A stretch of DNA of 64,000 bases, taken from positions 1,190,501 to 1,254,500 of the forward strand of contig NZ_BSEC01000001.1 in NCBI RefSeq assembly GCF_027923385.1, given 5' to 3'. Position 1 is the first letter of the stretch, and the number at the start of each line of letters is the position of its first letter. The position numbers were made by a program, and so were the translations under genes. Positions 36,198 to 44,860 of the stretch are shown piece after piece. Below the pieces are notes generated by a model. It did no database searches, had not been told where the DNA came from, and saw only the letters and a list, made by a program, of their open reading frames with translations. The DNA comes from Methylocystis echinoides (lineage in GTDB: Bacteria; Pseudomonadota; Alphaproteobacteria; Rhizobiales; Beijerinckiaceae).

Positions 36198-36512
36198 TTG
36201 AACGACCTTGACGCGATCGCCGCGCATCTCGGCGGCAAGGCCCGGCTGAAGGCGCTAGGCGCGACGCTGGGGCCGGAGGAAGGCGGACATTTTTCGCTGC
36301 GGTTCACGCGCGCCAACCCGCGCGGCGTGCGGTCCATCGACATCACGGGGGAGCCCGGCGGCCTTTTCGGCATGACCTGTTACGGGCCGGTGGCGGCAGA
36401 GGCCTTCCATGCGGCGCAACTCGGCCATGCGACGGGCATCCTGCCGGAGAACCTCGCCACCGTCATCGGCAGGCTGACGGGCATCGAGAGCCTGCATCAC
36501 CACCACTATTGA
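36198..36512 (+). CDS. Conserved hypothetical protein (104 aa)
   Basis: A small protein I cannot assign. It contains RSIDITGEPGGLFGM and ends in a histidine-rich HHHHY that could bind metal. A TTG at 36198 behind GGAGGGT is the best start; a GTG six bases earlier is too close to the same ribosome site. The 3' end overlaps the convergent ABC ATPase gene by seven bases. Reality as a gene is supported by codon usage and position 78 bases after the SDR gene. Confidence 0.55.
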   Translation: MNDLDAIAAHLGGKARLKALGATLGPEEGGHFSLRFTRANPRGVRSIDITGEPGGLFGMTCYGPVAAEAFHAAQLGHATGILPENLATVIGRLTGIESLHHHHY

Positions 36513-37249
36513 ACGGCTTTGCGCGCGGCGGTCAGCGCCGCGCGGGCGCGCGTCTCCAGTTCGTCGGCGGCGTCCTTCGTGAGGCGGCTTCGCGGGGCGG
36601 GGACGTCGAGCGTCGCCACCACATGCGCCGGGCGTGGCGAGAGCAGGAAAATCCTGTCCGCGAGCGCGATCGCCTCGGGAAGATCATGCGTCACGACCAG
36701 CGTCGTGATGCGTTTTTCGTCGATGAGCGCGGCGATCCTGTCGCGCAGTTCGCGTGCGAGCGGCGCGTCGAGCGAGACGAGCGGCTCGTCGAGCAGCAGC
36801 AGATCGGGTTTCACGGCGAGCGCGCGGGCGAGCGCCACGCGGCGCGCCAGCCCAAGCGACAATTCGCCCGGGAAATGATCCGCATGGTCGGCAAGGCCGA
36901 GTTCGGCGAGCAGGGCGGCGATCTCCTCCGCATGCGCTTCCGGCGCGGCGATGCGGATATTGTCGGCGACGCTGCGCCAGGGCAGGAGACGCGGCTCCTG
37001 GAACACCATGCCGAGCCGCCCATGCGCGGGCAGGGCGACATGGCCCGTAAAATCGCGGTCGAGACCGGCGATCAGCCGCAGCAGGGTCGTCTTGCCGCAG
37101 CCCGACGGTCCGACGACGGCGCCGGCCTGTCCCATCGGCAGCGTGAGGCGCAAATCTTCCAGCGCGCGCAGGGCCGGGCCGTTGGCGCGCCTGTGGTCTT
37201 TGGCGATGATGGCGACGTCAAGCGACGCCGCGGCGCCATCGGGCGACAT
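36506..37249 (-). CDS. ABC transporter ATP-binding protein (SsuB/TauB type)
   Basis: The nucleotide-binding subunit of an importer, 247 aa. Walker A GPSGCGKT is at about 47-54, the signature is LSLGLARR, and Walker B is LLLLDEP. The Q-loop is MVFQEPRLLPW, typical of the nitrate/sulfonate/taurine class. The reading frame overlaps the permease gene by 32 bases using the ATG at 37249; a TTG nine bases earlier is an alternative. It completes a three-gene operon of binding protein, permease and ATPase. Confidence 0.9.
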   Translation of the reverse strand: MSPDGAAASLDVAIIAKDHRRANGPALRALEDLRLTLPMGQAGAVVGPSGCGKTTLLRLIAGLDRDFTGHVALPAHGRLGMVFQEPRLLPWRSVADNIRIAAPEAHAEEIAALLAELGLADHADHFPGELSLGLARRVALARALAVKPDLLLLDEPLVSLDAPLARELRDRIAALIDEKRITTLVVTHDLPEAIALADRIFLLSPRPAHVVATLDVPAPRSRLTKDAADELETRARAALTAARKAVQ

Positions 37250-37955
37250 ATCGTTCAAGGGGCTGCACCAGAAGCGTTTCGACGCCGAGCATCAGCGCGA
37301 CGAAGGGAAGAGCGTAAGCGAGCAGCAGCTTCATGTCGAAGAGCTGAAACGCCATGTTGATTTCAAAGCCTACGCCGTTGGAGCGTCCGAGCAGTTCGAC
37401 GACGAGCACGATCTTCCACACGAGCGACAGACCCGACCGCGTCGCCGCTGCGAAATAGGGCGCGAGCTGTGGCAAAACGAGATGCTTCAGCCGCGCCCCG
37501 CGCGAGAAGCGGAAGGCCTGCGCCATCTCCTCCAGCCGCGGATCGAGCGCGCGCGCGCCCTCGCGGATGACGACTATGGCGTTGGGCAATTTGTTGAGCG
37601 CGACGGCGCCGATCGCCGCCGCTTCCGTGAGCCCGGCCCAGACATAAGCCAGCACGATGACGACCAGCGCCGGCAGGTTGAGCAGGACGACGAGCCAGGG
37701 ATCGAGCAATTTGTCGACAAGCCGGCGCCGGCCCATGAGATAGCCGATCGCGGCGCCGAGACTCATCGCCAGCAGGAAAGACGCGGCGACGCGCGCGAGC
37801 GTGATTCCCATATTGGAAAACAGCGCGCCCGAGCGCGCCTCAGCCAAAATCGCGTCAAAGACCGCGAGCGGTCCCGGCAGACGCCGCGGATCGGAAACCC
37901 ATGCGCCGAACTGCCACAGGCCGACGAGCGCCGCGAGCGAGACGAGACGGATCAA
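37218..37955 (-). CDS. ABC transporter permease (SsuC/TauC type)
   Basis: A 245-aa inner-membrane permease with about six hydrophobic segments and the EAA-loop region EMAQAFRFSRGARLKHLVLPQL. The start is a TTG at 37955 that overlaps the TGA of the binding-protein gene by four bases, so translation is probably coupled. A longer in-frame reading runs inside the binding-protein gene in another frame and is not real. The transported compound is not evident; sulfonate, nitrate, taurine or pyrimidine-like solutes are possible for this class. Confidence 0.88.
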   Translation of the reverse strand: MIRLVSLAALVGLWQFGAWVSDPRRLPGPLAVFDAILAEARSGALFSNMGITLARVAASFLLAMSLGAAIGYLMGRRRLVDKLLDPWLVVLLNLPALVVIVLAYVWAGLTEAAAIGAVALNKLPNAIVVIREGARALDPRLEEMAQAFRFSRGARLKHLVLPQLAPYFAAATRSGLSLVWKIVLVVELLGRSNGVGFEINMAFQLFDMKLLLAYALPFVALMLGVETLLVQPLERYVARWRRGVA

Positions 37956-38920
37956 TGCGCGCCGGCCTCGCCGCCCTTGTAGAAAGTTCCGGGATCGAGC
38001 GTCTTGCCGGGGCCAACCAGCTTCTCGCCGCCGATCTCCGCGAGAACCCGATAGAGCGCGCTGGCGTCGGCCTCTTCCTGCGCGACGCTGCGCTTCGGGA
38101 CGCCGGCGACATAGCGCTTCCGATAGATGGCGAGAGTCGCGGCGTCCTTCGGGCCGATGCGCTGCGCGGCGGCGGCCCAGGCCCTGTCGTCGGAGGCGAT
38201 CAGCGCTTTCGCTTTTGAGGTCATGGCGAAAAAGCGCGCGAGCGCGTCCCTGTTCTTCGCCGCGAAAGCGTCGTCGAAGACATAGCCGGTGATGACGACG
38301 TCGCCCTTGGCGCCGAGCGCCTTCTCGACATCGGAAATCTCGATCGCGCGGGTAAAACCCTTGCCTTCGAGATCGGCGGCGAAATTCCAGAATTCCAGCG
38401 CGGCGTCCAGTTCGCCCTGCAGCGCCTTTTCGGCGATGAGCGGCGGCGCGCCGTAGAGAATGGTGGCGCTCTTTTCGAGATCGACGCCCTGTTTCAGCGC
38501 ATGGGCCTTGAGCAACAGCCAGCTCTTGTCGAGCGGCCCGCCGGCGACGCCGAGCTTCTTGCCGGCGAGATCCCGCACGCTTCTGATCGCCGGGTCTTTC
38601 GTCATCACCGCGCCGACGCCGGTGGAATAGGGAAAGAGCGCAAGCTTCGCGCCTTGGGCGCGCTCGCGCGCGACCCACAGCCAGTCCGAAACAATAATGT
38701 CCGCAGAGCCGCCCTGAATGGCGATCTTGCCGGCTTCCGGCGCGGCGAGCTCCGTCACCTCGAGCTCGAGGCCAGCGTCCTTGTCCAGCCCAAAGGCGCG
38801 CACCACGGCCAGCTCCCAGCCGGTCGTGCCGGTCTTTTGCAGGGCGAGCCGCAGCTTTTCGGCATGGGCCGGGGCGGCGAGGAGGAGGGCGGCGGCGAGA
38901 AGGGCGAGGCGGCGTTTCAT
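37952..38920 (-). CDS. ABC transporter substrate-binding protein (SsuA/NMT1-like)
   Basis: A 322-aa periplasmic binding protein. The signal peptide is clear (RRLALLAAALLLAAPAHA, cleavage after residue 20). The mature part starts EKLRLALQKTG and has GSADIIVSDWLW, typical of NMT1/SsuA-like proteins. The ATG at 38920 begins the operon. Upstream lies a family-1 repeat, then the 3' end of a glycosyltransferase gene on the same strand. The ligand cannot be read from sequence. Confidence 0.88.
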   Translation of the reverse strand: MKRRLALLAAALLLAAPAHAEKLRLALQKTGTTGWELAVVRAFGLDKDAGLELEVTELAAPEAGKIAIQGGSADIIVSDWLWVARERAQGAKLALFPYSTGVGAVMTKDPAIRSVRDLAGKKLGVAGGPLDKSWLLLKAHALKQGVDLEKSATILYGAPPLIAEKALQGELDAALEFWNFAADLEGKGFTRAIEISDVEKALGAKGDVVITGYVFDDAFAAKNRDALARFFAMTSKAKALIASDDRAWAAAAQRIGPKDAATLAIYRKRYVAGVPKRSVAQEEADASALYRVLAEIGGEKLVGPGKTLDPGTFYKGGEAGAH

Positions 38921-38983
38921 CGTTCTTTCCTGCGAGGATCGCGATGGTCTTAGCGCAGGACGGCGCCTCCGTCGATTGCGGCG

Positions 38984-39113
38984 GCGCCCCCTCATCCGGC
39001 GCTTCGCGCCACCTTCTCCCGCGAGGGGAGAAGGAAGAAACGGCGCCGTTCGTCCCTTCTCCCCTCGCGGGAGAAGGTGGCCCTCGCGTCAGCGAGGGTC
39101 GGATGAGGGGGCG
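38984..39113. repeat. Palindromic intergenic repeat, family 1 (copy E)
   Basis: Nearly symmetric: CGCCCCCTCATCCGGCG and CCTTCTCCCGCGAGGGGA at one end, and TCCCCTCGCGGGAGAAGG and CGGATGAGGGGGCG at the other. Its right end supplies the stop codon and last codons of the neighbouring glycosyltransferase gene. Confidence 0.8.
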
Positions 39114-40327
39114 CCCGCCAGCATCTTCTCATAAACCGCCAGAATCTCCGCCACATGCCGCTCCAGCGACGCGGGCGCCGCCCAATAGGCGTCATAGGCG
39201 CGCGCGGACATGTCGGCGATGACGGCGTCGTTCATCAATTCGCGGATCGTCGACGCCAGTGCATTGGCGTCGCCGCTTCGAAACCAGCGGCCGGTGACGC
39301 CATCCTCGACCGCCTCGCGCGCGGCGCAGCCGTCGGCGACGATGGTCGGCGTGCCCATGGCCTTGGCCTCCAGCGCCGTGAGTCCGAAGGTTTCATGCCA
39401 GAGCGAGGGAAAGACCAGCGCGCGGGCGTTGCGCATGGCGGCGCGCGCCTCGGCGGGGGCGCGCCAGCCCAGAAGCCGCGCCTGCGGAAACGCCGTCGCA
39501 AGCTCGGCGGCGATAGGCCCGTCGCCGATGAAGACCGGCGAGACCCCCGCCCGCCGCGCCGCCTCGGCGAAAAGGAAGGCCCCCTTCTCAGGCGACAGCC
39601 GCCCCACGAAGAGGAAGTCGCCGCCCGTCGGGTCGGCCTTGCGGCCAAGCGGCTCCGCCTCCACCGGATTCATGACGCGACGAAGCGCCGCGCCTTTCGG
39701 CAGGCAGGTCTGGAGGACCTGCTCCTGCAAATCCGAGAGCAGGACGATGTCCGAAAATGTCTCGGCGAGATGGGCGACATGCTGCGCAATGAACAGCCGG
39801 ATGTTGCGCCAGAGCTTGAACGGATAATTGCGGGAGTCGCAATGCGTCGCCCAGCAGGCGCCGGACATGGGAATGAGCGCGCAGACCGCGCTTTTCTGGA
39901 AATCGTAGAAGCCGCCATTGGGACAATGCAGGAAATATTCGTGCATCGTATAGACGGCCGGCAGGCCCGAGGCGCGGATGGGCCGGGCGATGGCCGGCGA
40001 CAGCGCCTTGGCCCAGCCATGGATATGGACGATGGTTTTTTCGCGTGGCAGGGTTTCCAGCGTCTCGCCGAGCGCCTTCGCGGCGATCCCGTTCCAGATC
40101 CCTCGCCGGGCGGCGTCGAGCCGGGAGGGGTTGGCCAGAATGTCCTTCTGGCCGAGACAGACGGTCTCGATCCCCGCCGCCGCCAGCCGCGGATCGACCG
40201 GCCCACAGGCGGCGAAGAAGATCACCCGCGCGCCTGCCGCCGCGAGGCCCAGGGCGCTGTCCAGCGCGACCTTGGCCTGCCCGCCGTTCACATGGGCGTG
40301 GTCGGCGCAGATGACGACGGTAAGCAT
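39089..40327 (-). CDS. Glycosyltransferase family 4 protein
   Basis: A 412-aa GT-B fold enzyme transferring sugars from nucleotide donors. The N-terminal domain has VNGGQAKVALDSALGLAAAG (acceptor side). The C-terminal donor domain has FVGRLSPEKG and the EX7E motif within FGLTALEAKAMGTPTIVADG. The last about nine codons (ending APSSDPR) and the stop lie inside a family-1 repeat, so the natural C-terminus may have been altered by repeat insertion. The glycan target is unknown; the nearest surface-glycan genes (acyltransferase/SGNH pair) are 34 kb away. Confidence 0.88.
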   Translation of the reverse strand: MLTVVICADHAHVNGGQAKVALDSALGLAAAGARVIFFAACGPVDPRLAAAGIETVCLGQKDILANPSRLDAARRGIWNGIAAKALGETLETLPREKTIVHIHGWAKALSPAIARPIRASGLPAVYTMHEYFLHCPNGGFYDFQKSAVCALIPMSGACWATHCDSRNYPFKLWRNIRLFIAQHVAHLAETFSDIVLLSDLQEQVLQTCLPKGAALRRVMNPVEAEPLGRKADPTGGDFLFVGRLSPEKGAFLFAEAARRAGVSPVFIGDGPIAAELATAFPQARLLGWRAPAEARAAMRNARALVFPSLWHETFGLTALEAKAMGTPTIVADGCAAREAVEDGVTGRWFRSGDANALASTIRELMNDAVIADMSARAYDAYWAAPASLERHVAEILAVYEKMLAGAPSSDPR

Positions 40328-40518
40328 GGCGGCTCCGGGCTGGCGGAACAGCTTAGGCGTCGCCCGCTTGCCGGGGGGTTAAGAGGCCGCCCGGGCGCGG
40401 CCGGCGTATTGCCCCGGGCTGAGGTCGAGATGGCCCTTTTTGGGGCCGCCTCGGGAGGAGCGGGGCGGGGCCATTTGCGGGCCATGCTTTCCCCTTCCGA
40501 ATCGCGCTAATATGGGCC

Positions 40519-42534
40519 ATGGCCAGCAAACCTGATCTTTTTGGCGGCGCGCCGCGTAAGGCGCCCGCGCCCAAAACCCCCGCGAAATCCGCTCCGGCGG
40601 AATATTCCGCCGCCTCCATCGAGGTGCTGGAAGGGCTGGAGCCGGTGCGCCGGCGCCCCGGCATGTATATCGGCGGCACCGACGAAGCCGCGATGCACCA
40701 CCTCTTCGCCGAGGTGCTCGACAACGCCATGGACGAGGCCGTCGCCGGCCACGCCACCTTCATCGAGGTGACGCTGGAGGCGGACGGCTGGCTCACCGTC
40801 ACCGACAATGGCCGCGGCATTCCGGTCGGGCCGCATCCCAAGATGAAGGACAAGTCGGCGCTGGAGGTCGTGATGACCATCCTTCACGCCGGCGGCAAGT
40901 TCGATTCCGGCGCGTATCAGACGTCGGGCGGCCTGCATGGCGTCGGCGTCTCGGTGGTCAATGCGCTTTCGGAAAAGCTCGAGGTCGAGGTCGCCATCGC
41001 CGGCCAGCTCTACCGGCAGGAGTTTTCACGCGGCCTGCCGCTCGGCAAGCTCAAGGAGATGGGCAAGATCTCCAACCGCCGCGGGACGCGCGTGCGCTTC
41101 AGGCCCGATCCGCAGATCTTCGGCGAGAACGCGCATTGGAAGCCGGCGCGGCTGTTCCGCATGTCGCGCTCCAAGGCCTATCTTTTCGGCGGCGTTGAAA
41201 TCCGCTGGCGGTGCGACGCGGCGCTGATCGAGCCCGGCGCCGATACGCCGCCCGAGGCCGTGCTGCGCTTTCCGGGCGGCCTGAAGGATTATCTCGGCCG
41301 CGAGACGCACGGGAAGGAGCTCGTCACCGACCAGCCCTTCGTCGGCAAGGTGACGCGCGAGGGCGGTCACGGCTCGCTTGAATGGGCGGTGTCCTGGCTC
41401 GCGGAGGACGACGGCTTCGTCCACTCCTACTGCAACACCATCCCGACGCCCGACGGCGGCACGCATGAAGCGGGTTTCCGCAGCGCGCTCCTGAAGGCGC
41501 TCAAGGATCACGCCGAGCGCGTCAGCCAGGCCAAGCGCGCCAAGGACGTCACCGGCGACGATCTCATGGGCCAGGCGGCGGCGATGATTTCCGTCTTCAT
41601 CCGCGAGCCGGAGTTCCAGGGCCAGAACAAGAGCCGGCTGATGACGGTCGAGGCCGCCCGCATCGTCGAAAACACGGTGCGCGACGCCTTCGATCACTGG
41701 CTCGCCGCGGCGCCGACGCAGGCGAACAAGCTGCTCGACTTCGCGGTGACGCGCGCCGAGGAGCGCCTGCGCCGTCGCGCTGAAAAGGACATCGCCCGCA
41801 AGACGGCGACGCGCAAATTGCGCTTGCCGGGCAAGCTCGTCGACTGCACCAATAATTCGGCGCAGGGCTCGGAGCTCTTTATCGTCGAAGGCGATTCCGC
41901 CGGCGGGTCGGCGAAGGAGGCGCGCAATCGCGCCACGCAGGCGATCCTGCCCTTGCGCGGCAAGATACTCAATGTCGCCTCGGCGACGAAGGACAAGCTG
42001 CTCGCCAATCAGCAGCTCGCTGATCTCACCCAGGCGCTGGGCTGCGGGCTCGGCGCGCATTATCGCGACGACGATCTGCGTTACGAGAAAGTGATCGTCA
42101 TGACGGACGCCGACGTCGACGGCGCCCATATCGCATCGCTGCTGATTACATTTTTCTACCGGCAGATGCCGCGCCTGATCGAGAAGGGCCATCTCTATCT
42201 GGCGCAGCCGCCGCTCTACAAGCTGACGCAGGGCGCGAAAACCGTCTATGCGCGCGACGACGATCATCGTGACGAGCTGATCCGCACGACGCTCACCGGC
42301 AAGGGCAAGGTGGAGACGAACCGCTTCAAGGGCCTCGGCGAAATGAGCGCCGCGCAGCTCAAGGAAACGACCATGGACCCGTCGAAGCGCACGCTCCTGA
42401 AGGTCGTGCTCGTCAACGAGGAGCGCGAGGAAGTCGCCGATTGCGTGGAACGGCTGATGGGCAACAAGCCGGAGGCGCGCTTCGCCTTCATTCAGGAGAA
42501 GGCGGCCTTCGTGTCGGAGCTGGTGGACGTGTGA
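40519..42534 (+). CDS. parE: DNA topoisomerase IV subunit B
   Basis: ParE is the ATPase subunit of topoisomerase IV, which unlinks daughter chromosomes. The 671-aa protein has GHKL ATPase motifs (VLDNAMDEA, DNGRGIP, GGLHGVGVSVVNALS), then the TOPRIM domain with EGDSAGGSAK and DADVDGAHI. The short insertion pattern and RRRPGMYIGGTDE favour ParE over GyrB. The parC partner is not in the window. The ATG at 40519 is family-consistent. A family-1 repeat follows the stop. Confidence 0.95.
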   Translation: MASKPDLFGGAPRKAPAPKTPAKSAPAEYSAASIEVLEGLEPVRRRPGMYIGGTDEAAMHHLFAEVLDNAMDEAVAGHATFIEVTLEADGWLTVTDNGRGIPVGPHPKMKDKSALEVVMTILHAGGKFDSGAYQTSGGLHGVGVSVVNALSEKLEVEVAIAGQLYRQEFSRGLPLGKLKEMGKISNRRGTRVRFRPDPQIFGENAHWKPARLFRMSRSKAYLFGGVEIRWRCDAALIEPGADTPPEAVLRFPGGLKDYLGRETHGKELVTDQPFVGKVTREGGHGSLEWAVSWLAEDDGFVHSYCNTIPTPDGGTHEAGFRSALLKALKDHAERVSQAKRAKDVTGDDLMGQAAAMISVFIREPEFQGQNKSRLMTVEAARIVENTVRDAFDHWLAAAPTQANKLLDFAVTRAEERLRRRAEKDIARKTATRKLRLPGKLVDCTNNSAQGSELFIVEGDSAGGSAKEARNRATQAILPLRGKILNVASATKDKLLANQQLADLTQALGCGLGAHYRDDDLRYEKVIVMTDADVDGAHIASLLITFFYRQMPRLIEKGHLYLAQPPLYKLTQGAKTVYARDDDHRDELIRTTLTGKGKVETNRFKGLGEMSAAQLKETTMDPSKRTLLKVVLVNEEREEVADCVERLMGNKPEARFAFIQEKAAFVSELVDV

Positions 42535-42536
42535 GG

Positions 42537-42673
42537 CGCCCCCTCCCCAACCCTCCCCCGCTTTCGCGGGAGAGGGAGCACATCCGGGCCTTCATCAGAA
42601 TCCGTGGCTCTCGATGAAGGTCGCGCTCCGCCCCCTCTCCCGCGAAGCGGGGGAGGGTTGGGGTGGGGGCGCT
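42537..42673. repeat. Palindromic intergenic repeat, family 1 (copy F, variant)
   Basis: Outer inverted arms CCCTCCCCAACCCTCCCCCG and CGGGGGAGGGTTGGGGTGGG flank a centre including TCATCAGAATCC and GATGAAGG. It lies between parE and the sensor kinase gene. Confidence 0.7.
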
Positions 42674-42731
42674 CCCCGCTTCTCAGACGCCGGTCGCGTG
42701 GTCTATTGTGCAGGCCGAAAGGGCCAGGGCC

Positions 42732-43793
42732 GTGACCGACGCTGATCTCCTGCGCGACGAACTCGCTTCATCTCCAAAGCCCGCCTGCGAACAGCTAAAC
42801 GAACAGGCGCTGGCGCTGGAGCGCATGCGGCTGGCGCTCGACGCGGGCCGCACCGGCGTCTGGGACTGGAACCTCGTCTCCGGCGAGGTGCATCTCGACG
42901 CGCGCGTGCGCGAGCTCTGGGGTCTGACGGCGGCGGATGAAGCGAGCTTCGATCTGTTCCGCAACGCGCTGCATCCGCAGGATCGTCTGCGCAGCAAGGA
43001 GGCGGTCGGCCTCGCGCTCGATTCCGGCCACGATGGCCATTACGAGATCGAATATCGCGTCATCGGCGTGCACGACAGGGTCGAGCGCTGGGTCTCGATC
43101 CGCGGCCGCACCTTTTTCGAGGACGGACGCGCCGTCCGCATCATCGGCACCGCGCGCGACGTCACCGAGCGCAAGATGCGCGAGCAGCATGTGCGCGTGC
43201 TGCTGCGCGAGCTGGTGCATCGCTCCAAGAATCTGCTCGCGGTGGTGCAGGCCATGTCGCGCCAGACCGCGGCGGGGGCGGTCTCCGTGGAGGAATTTCA
43301 GCGCAAGTTCAGCGCGCGGCTGCAGGCGCTGTCGATGGCGCATGACCTGCTCGTCTCGCAGGACTGGCGCGGCGCCTCGATGCACGATCTCGTGCGCGCG
43401 CAAATGGCCTATTGCCTCGATGTCTCGAGAGAGACCCTGAGCGAACATGCGACGATCAACGGTCCCAAAATCATGCTGAAGCCGGAGGCCGCGCAAAACA
43501 TCGGCCTTGCCCTGCATGAGCTCGCGACCAATGCGCTGAGCTATGGCGCGCTGTCGCGGCCCGAGGGCAGCATCTCGCTCAACTGGGGTTTTTCCAACGA
43601 GCGGCTGAACATCGAATGGCGCGAGAGCGGCGGCCCGGCGCTGGCCATGCCGCCGCGCGAAGGCTTCGGCCACAAGGTCGTCAAGCGCCTCGTCGCCATG
43701 GCGCTGGACGGCGAGGCGACGCTGAGCTTTCCCCCCGACGGGCTCGTCTGGACGCTCTCCATTCCGGCGAGCTTTGCGATGATCCGGGAGTAA
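42732..43793 (+). CDS. HWE-family sensor histidine kinase with PAS domain
   Basis: A 353-aa soluble kinase. A PAS-type sensor (about 35-150) contains AGRTGVWDWNLVSGEVHLD and ends DVTERKMREQ. The HWE kinase core follows: phospho-acceptor HRSKNLLAVV, N-box HELATNALSYGAL and the W-x-E element IEWRESGG. HWE kinases are typical of Rhizobiales and often sense light, redox or stress. No response regulator gene is adjacent, so it is an orphan kinase here. Start is taken as GTG 42732; an upstream GTG at 42663 would add 23 residues. Confidence 0.88.
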   Translation: MTDADLLRDELASSPKPACEQLNEQALALERMRLALDAGRTGVWDWNLVSGEVHLDARVRELWGLTAADEASFDLFRNALHPQDRLRSKEAVGLALDSGHDGHYEIEYRVIGVHDRVERWVSIRGRTFFEDGRAVRIIGTARDVTERKMREQHVRVLLRELVHRSKNLLAVVQAMSRQTAAGAVSVEEFQRKFSARLQALSMAHDLLVSQDWRGASMHDLVRAQMAYCLDVSRETLSEHATINGPKIMLKPEAAQNIGLALHELATNALSYGALSRPEGSISLNWGFSNERLNIEWRESGGPALAMPPREGFGHKVVKRLVAMALDGEATLSFPPDGLVWTLSIPASFAMIRE

Positions 43794-44195
43794 TCAGCCG
43801 AGCAGGTCGATCAGCGGCGCGATGAGCGGCGCGTCGGCCGGCGGCATGTCGAAATTGCGCAAATCGCGCGCCCGCGTCCATCTGATCGCCTGCCCCTCGG
43901 CGGGCGCAACAAAGCCCTCCCATCTGCGGCAGACGTAGAGCGGCATCAGGAGGTGAAATTCCTCATAGGCGTGGCTCGCGAAGGTCAGCGGCGCGAGGCA
44001 GGGCGCCTTCACGGTAATGCCGAGTTCTTCGTTGAGTTCGCGGATCAGCGCGTCTTCGGGCCGCTCGCCGGGGTCGAGCTTGCCGCCGGGAAACTCCCAC
44101 AGCCCCGCCAGCTGCTTGCCCTCGGGGCGCTGCGCGATGAGCACGCGATTGTCGGCGTCGACGAGCGCGGCGGCGACGACGAGGAGAAGTTTCAT
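43794..44195 (-). CDS. mutT: NUDIX hydrolase, MutT-type 8-oxo-dGTP diphosphatase
   Basis: The 133-aa protein removes oxidised nucleotides or related NDP-X compounds. The Nudix box is complete at residues 37-59 (GGKLDPGER then REL then EELG). GLWEFPGGK just before it matches MutT/(d)GTP-type enzymes. It ends back-to-back with the HWE kinase gene. Close to it upstream is a lipoprotein gene on the same strand (10-base gap). Confidence 0.88.
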   Translation of the reverse strand: MKLLLVVAAALVDADNRVLIAQRPEGKQLAGLWEFPGGKLDPGERPEDALIRELNEELGITVKAPCLAPLTFASHAYEEFHLLMPLYVCRRWEGFVAPAEGQAIRWTRARDLRNFDMPPADAPLIAPLIDLLG

Positions 44196-44205
44196 GGCGG
44201 AGCCT

Positions 44206-44718
44206 TCATTTGCCGGAGACGATCACCCGCAGGGGCTCCGTCTCCGCGCCGGTCACGGTGACCGTCTCATATATCAGCCCGCCCTCGGAGAGCCAGGCGC
44301 CTTCCGGCTTCCAGACGACCTGCGTTGAAATGAAATACTCGCCCGGCGGCACGTTCTCGAATGTGAAGCGGCCTGTCACGCTCGCCTTGGTCGTGCGCGT
44401 ATGGGCGACATAGTCGGGATCGGGATCGTTCTTCGGGATCGAGATGGCGGGCGCGAATTTGGCGCCGTGAAAATAATAGTCGAGCCGCGCCCGCGCATAG
44501 CCCGTCGACGGGATCAGCCGGATGGTCTCGCCCGCCGCGAAGCGCACATTCACATGGCCGGTCTTGTCGGGGAGGAACGCCTGCCCGATGATCGTGGTCT
44601 TGCCCGGCTTGTCCATGAAGGCCGCCTCGGCGGGATCGAAGCGCGCCTCCGGCGGCGGGGCGGAATTGCAGGCGGCGAGCGAAAGTGCGCCCGCTGTAAA
44701 GATACTGAATTTCTTCAT
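44206..44718 (-). CDS. Lipoprotein with prealbumin/carboxypeptidase-regulatory-like fold
   Basis: A 170-aa protein with a lipobox at LSLAAC (Cys17), so it is probably an outer-membrane or periplasmic lipoprotein. The C-terminal half (FTFENVPPGEYFISTQVVW) resembles carboxypeptidase regulatory-like or transthyretin-like beta-sandwich modules. The function is unknown. It is transcribed divergently from a second lipoprotein gene across a 142-base AT-rich region with a strong inverted repeat. The ten-base gap to mutT suggests an operon. Confidence 0.72.
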   Translation of the reverse strand: MKKFSIFTAGALSLAACNSAPPPEARFDPAEAAFMDKPGKTTIIGQAFLPDKTGHVNVRFAAGETIRLIPSTGYARARLDYYFHGAKFAPAISIPKNDPDPDYVAHTRTTKASVTGRFTFENVPPGEYFISTQVVWKPEGAWLSEGGLIYETVTVTGAETEPLRVIVSGK

Positions 44719-44760
44719 GAAATTGCCCTTGATCTAATCTCTGACGCTACGCGCGCGGCC

Positions 44761-44850
44761 TTAATGTAAAGCTAAAGCTAGCCGTGGTTGCAAAAAGATC
44801 ACAGCTTTAGCTTCGCGTTAGGTTTATATTAACCTCATTGTCGAGCGCGG
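44761..44850. promoter_or_regulatory. Divergent promoter region with 11-bp inverted repeat operator
   Basis: A perfect inverted repeat AAGCTAAAGCT (44769-44779) and AGCTTTAGCTT (44803-44813) spans 23 bases of spacer. A second short palindrome AGGTT...AACCT lies at 44820-44835. The region is notably AT-rich for this genome and sits between two divergent lipoprotein genes, so it probably binds a regulator controlling both. No known operator consensus was matched with confidence. Confidence 0.55.
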
Positions 44851-44860
44851 AGTTTTTTCG

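Noticed and set aside
37218..38678. 486-codon frame fusing the ABC permease with upstream sequence
   Set aside because: The first half is an out-of-frame reading of the binding-protein gene; the permease starts at the TTG at 37955.
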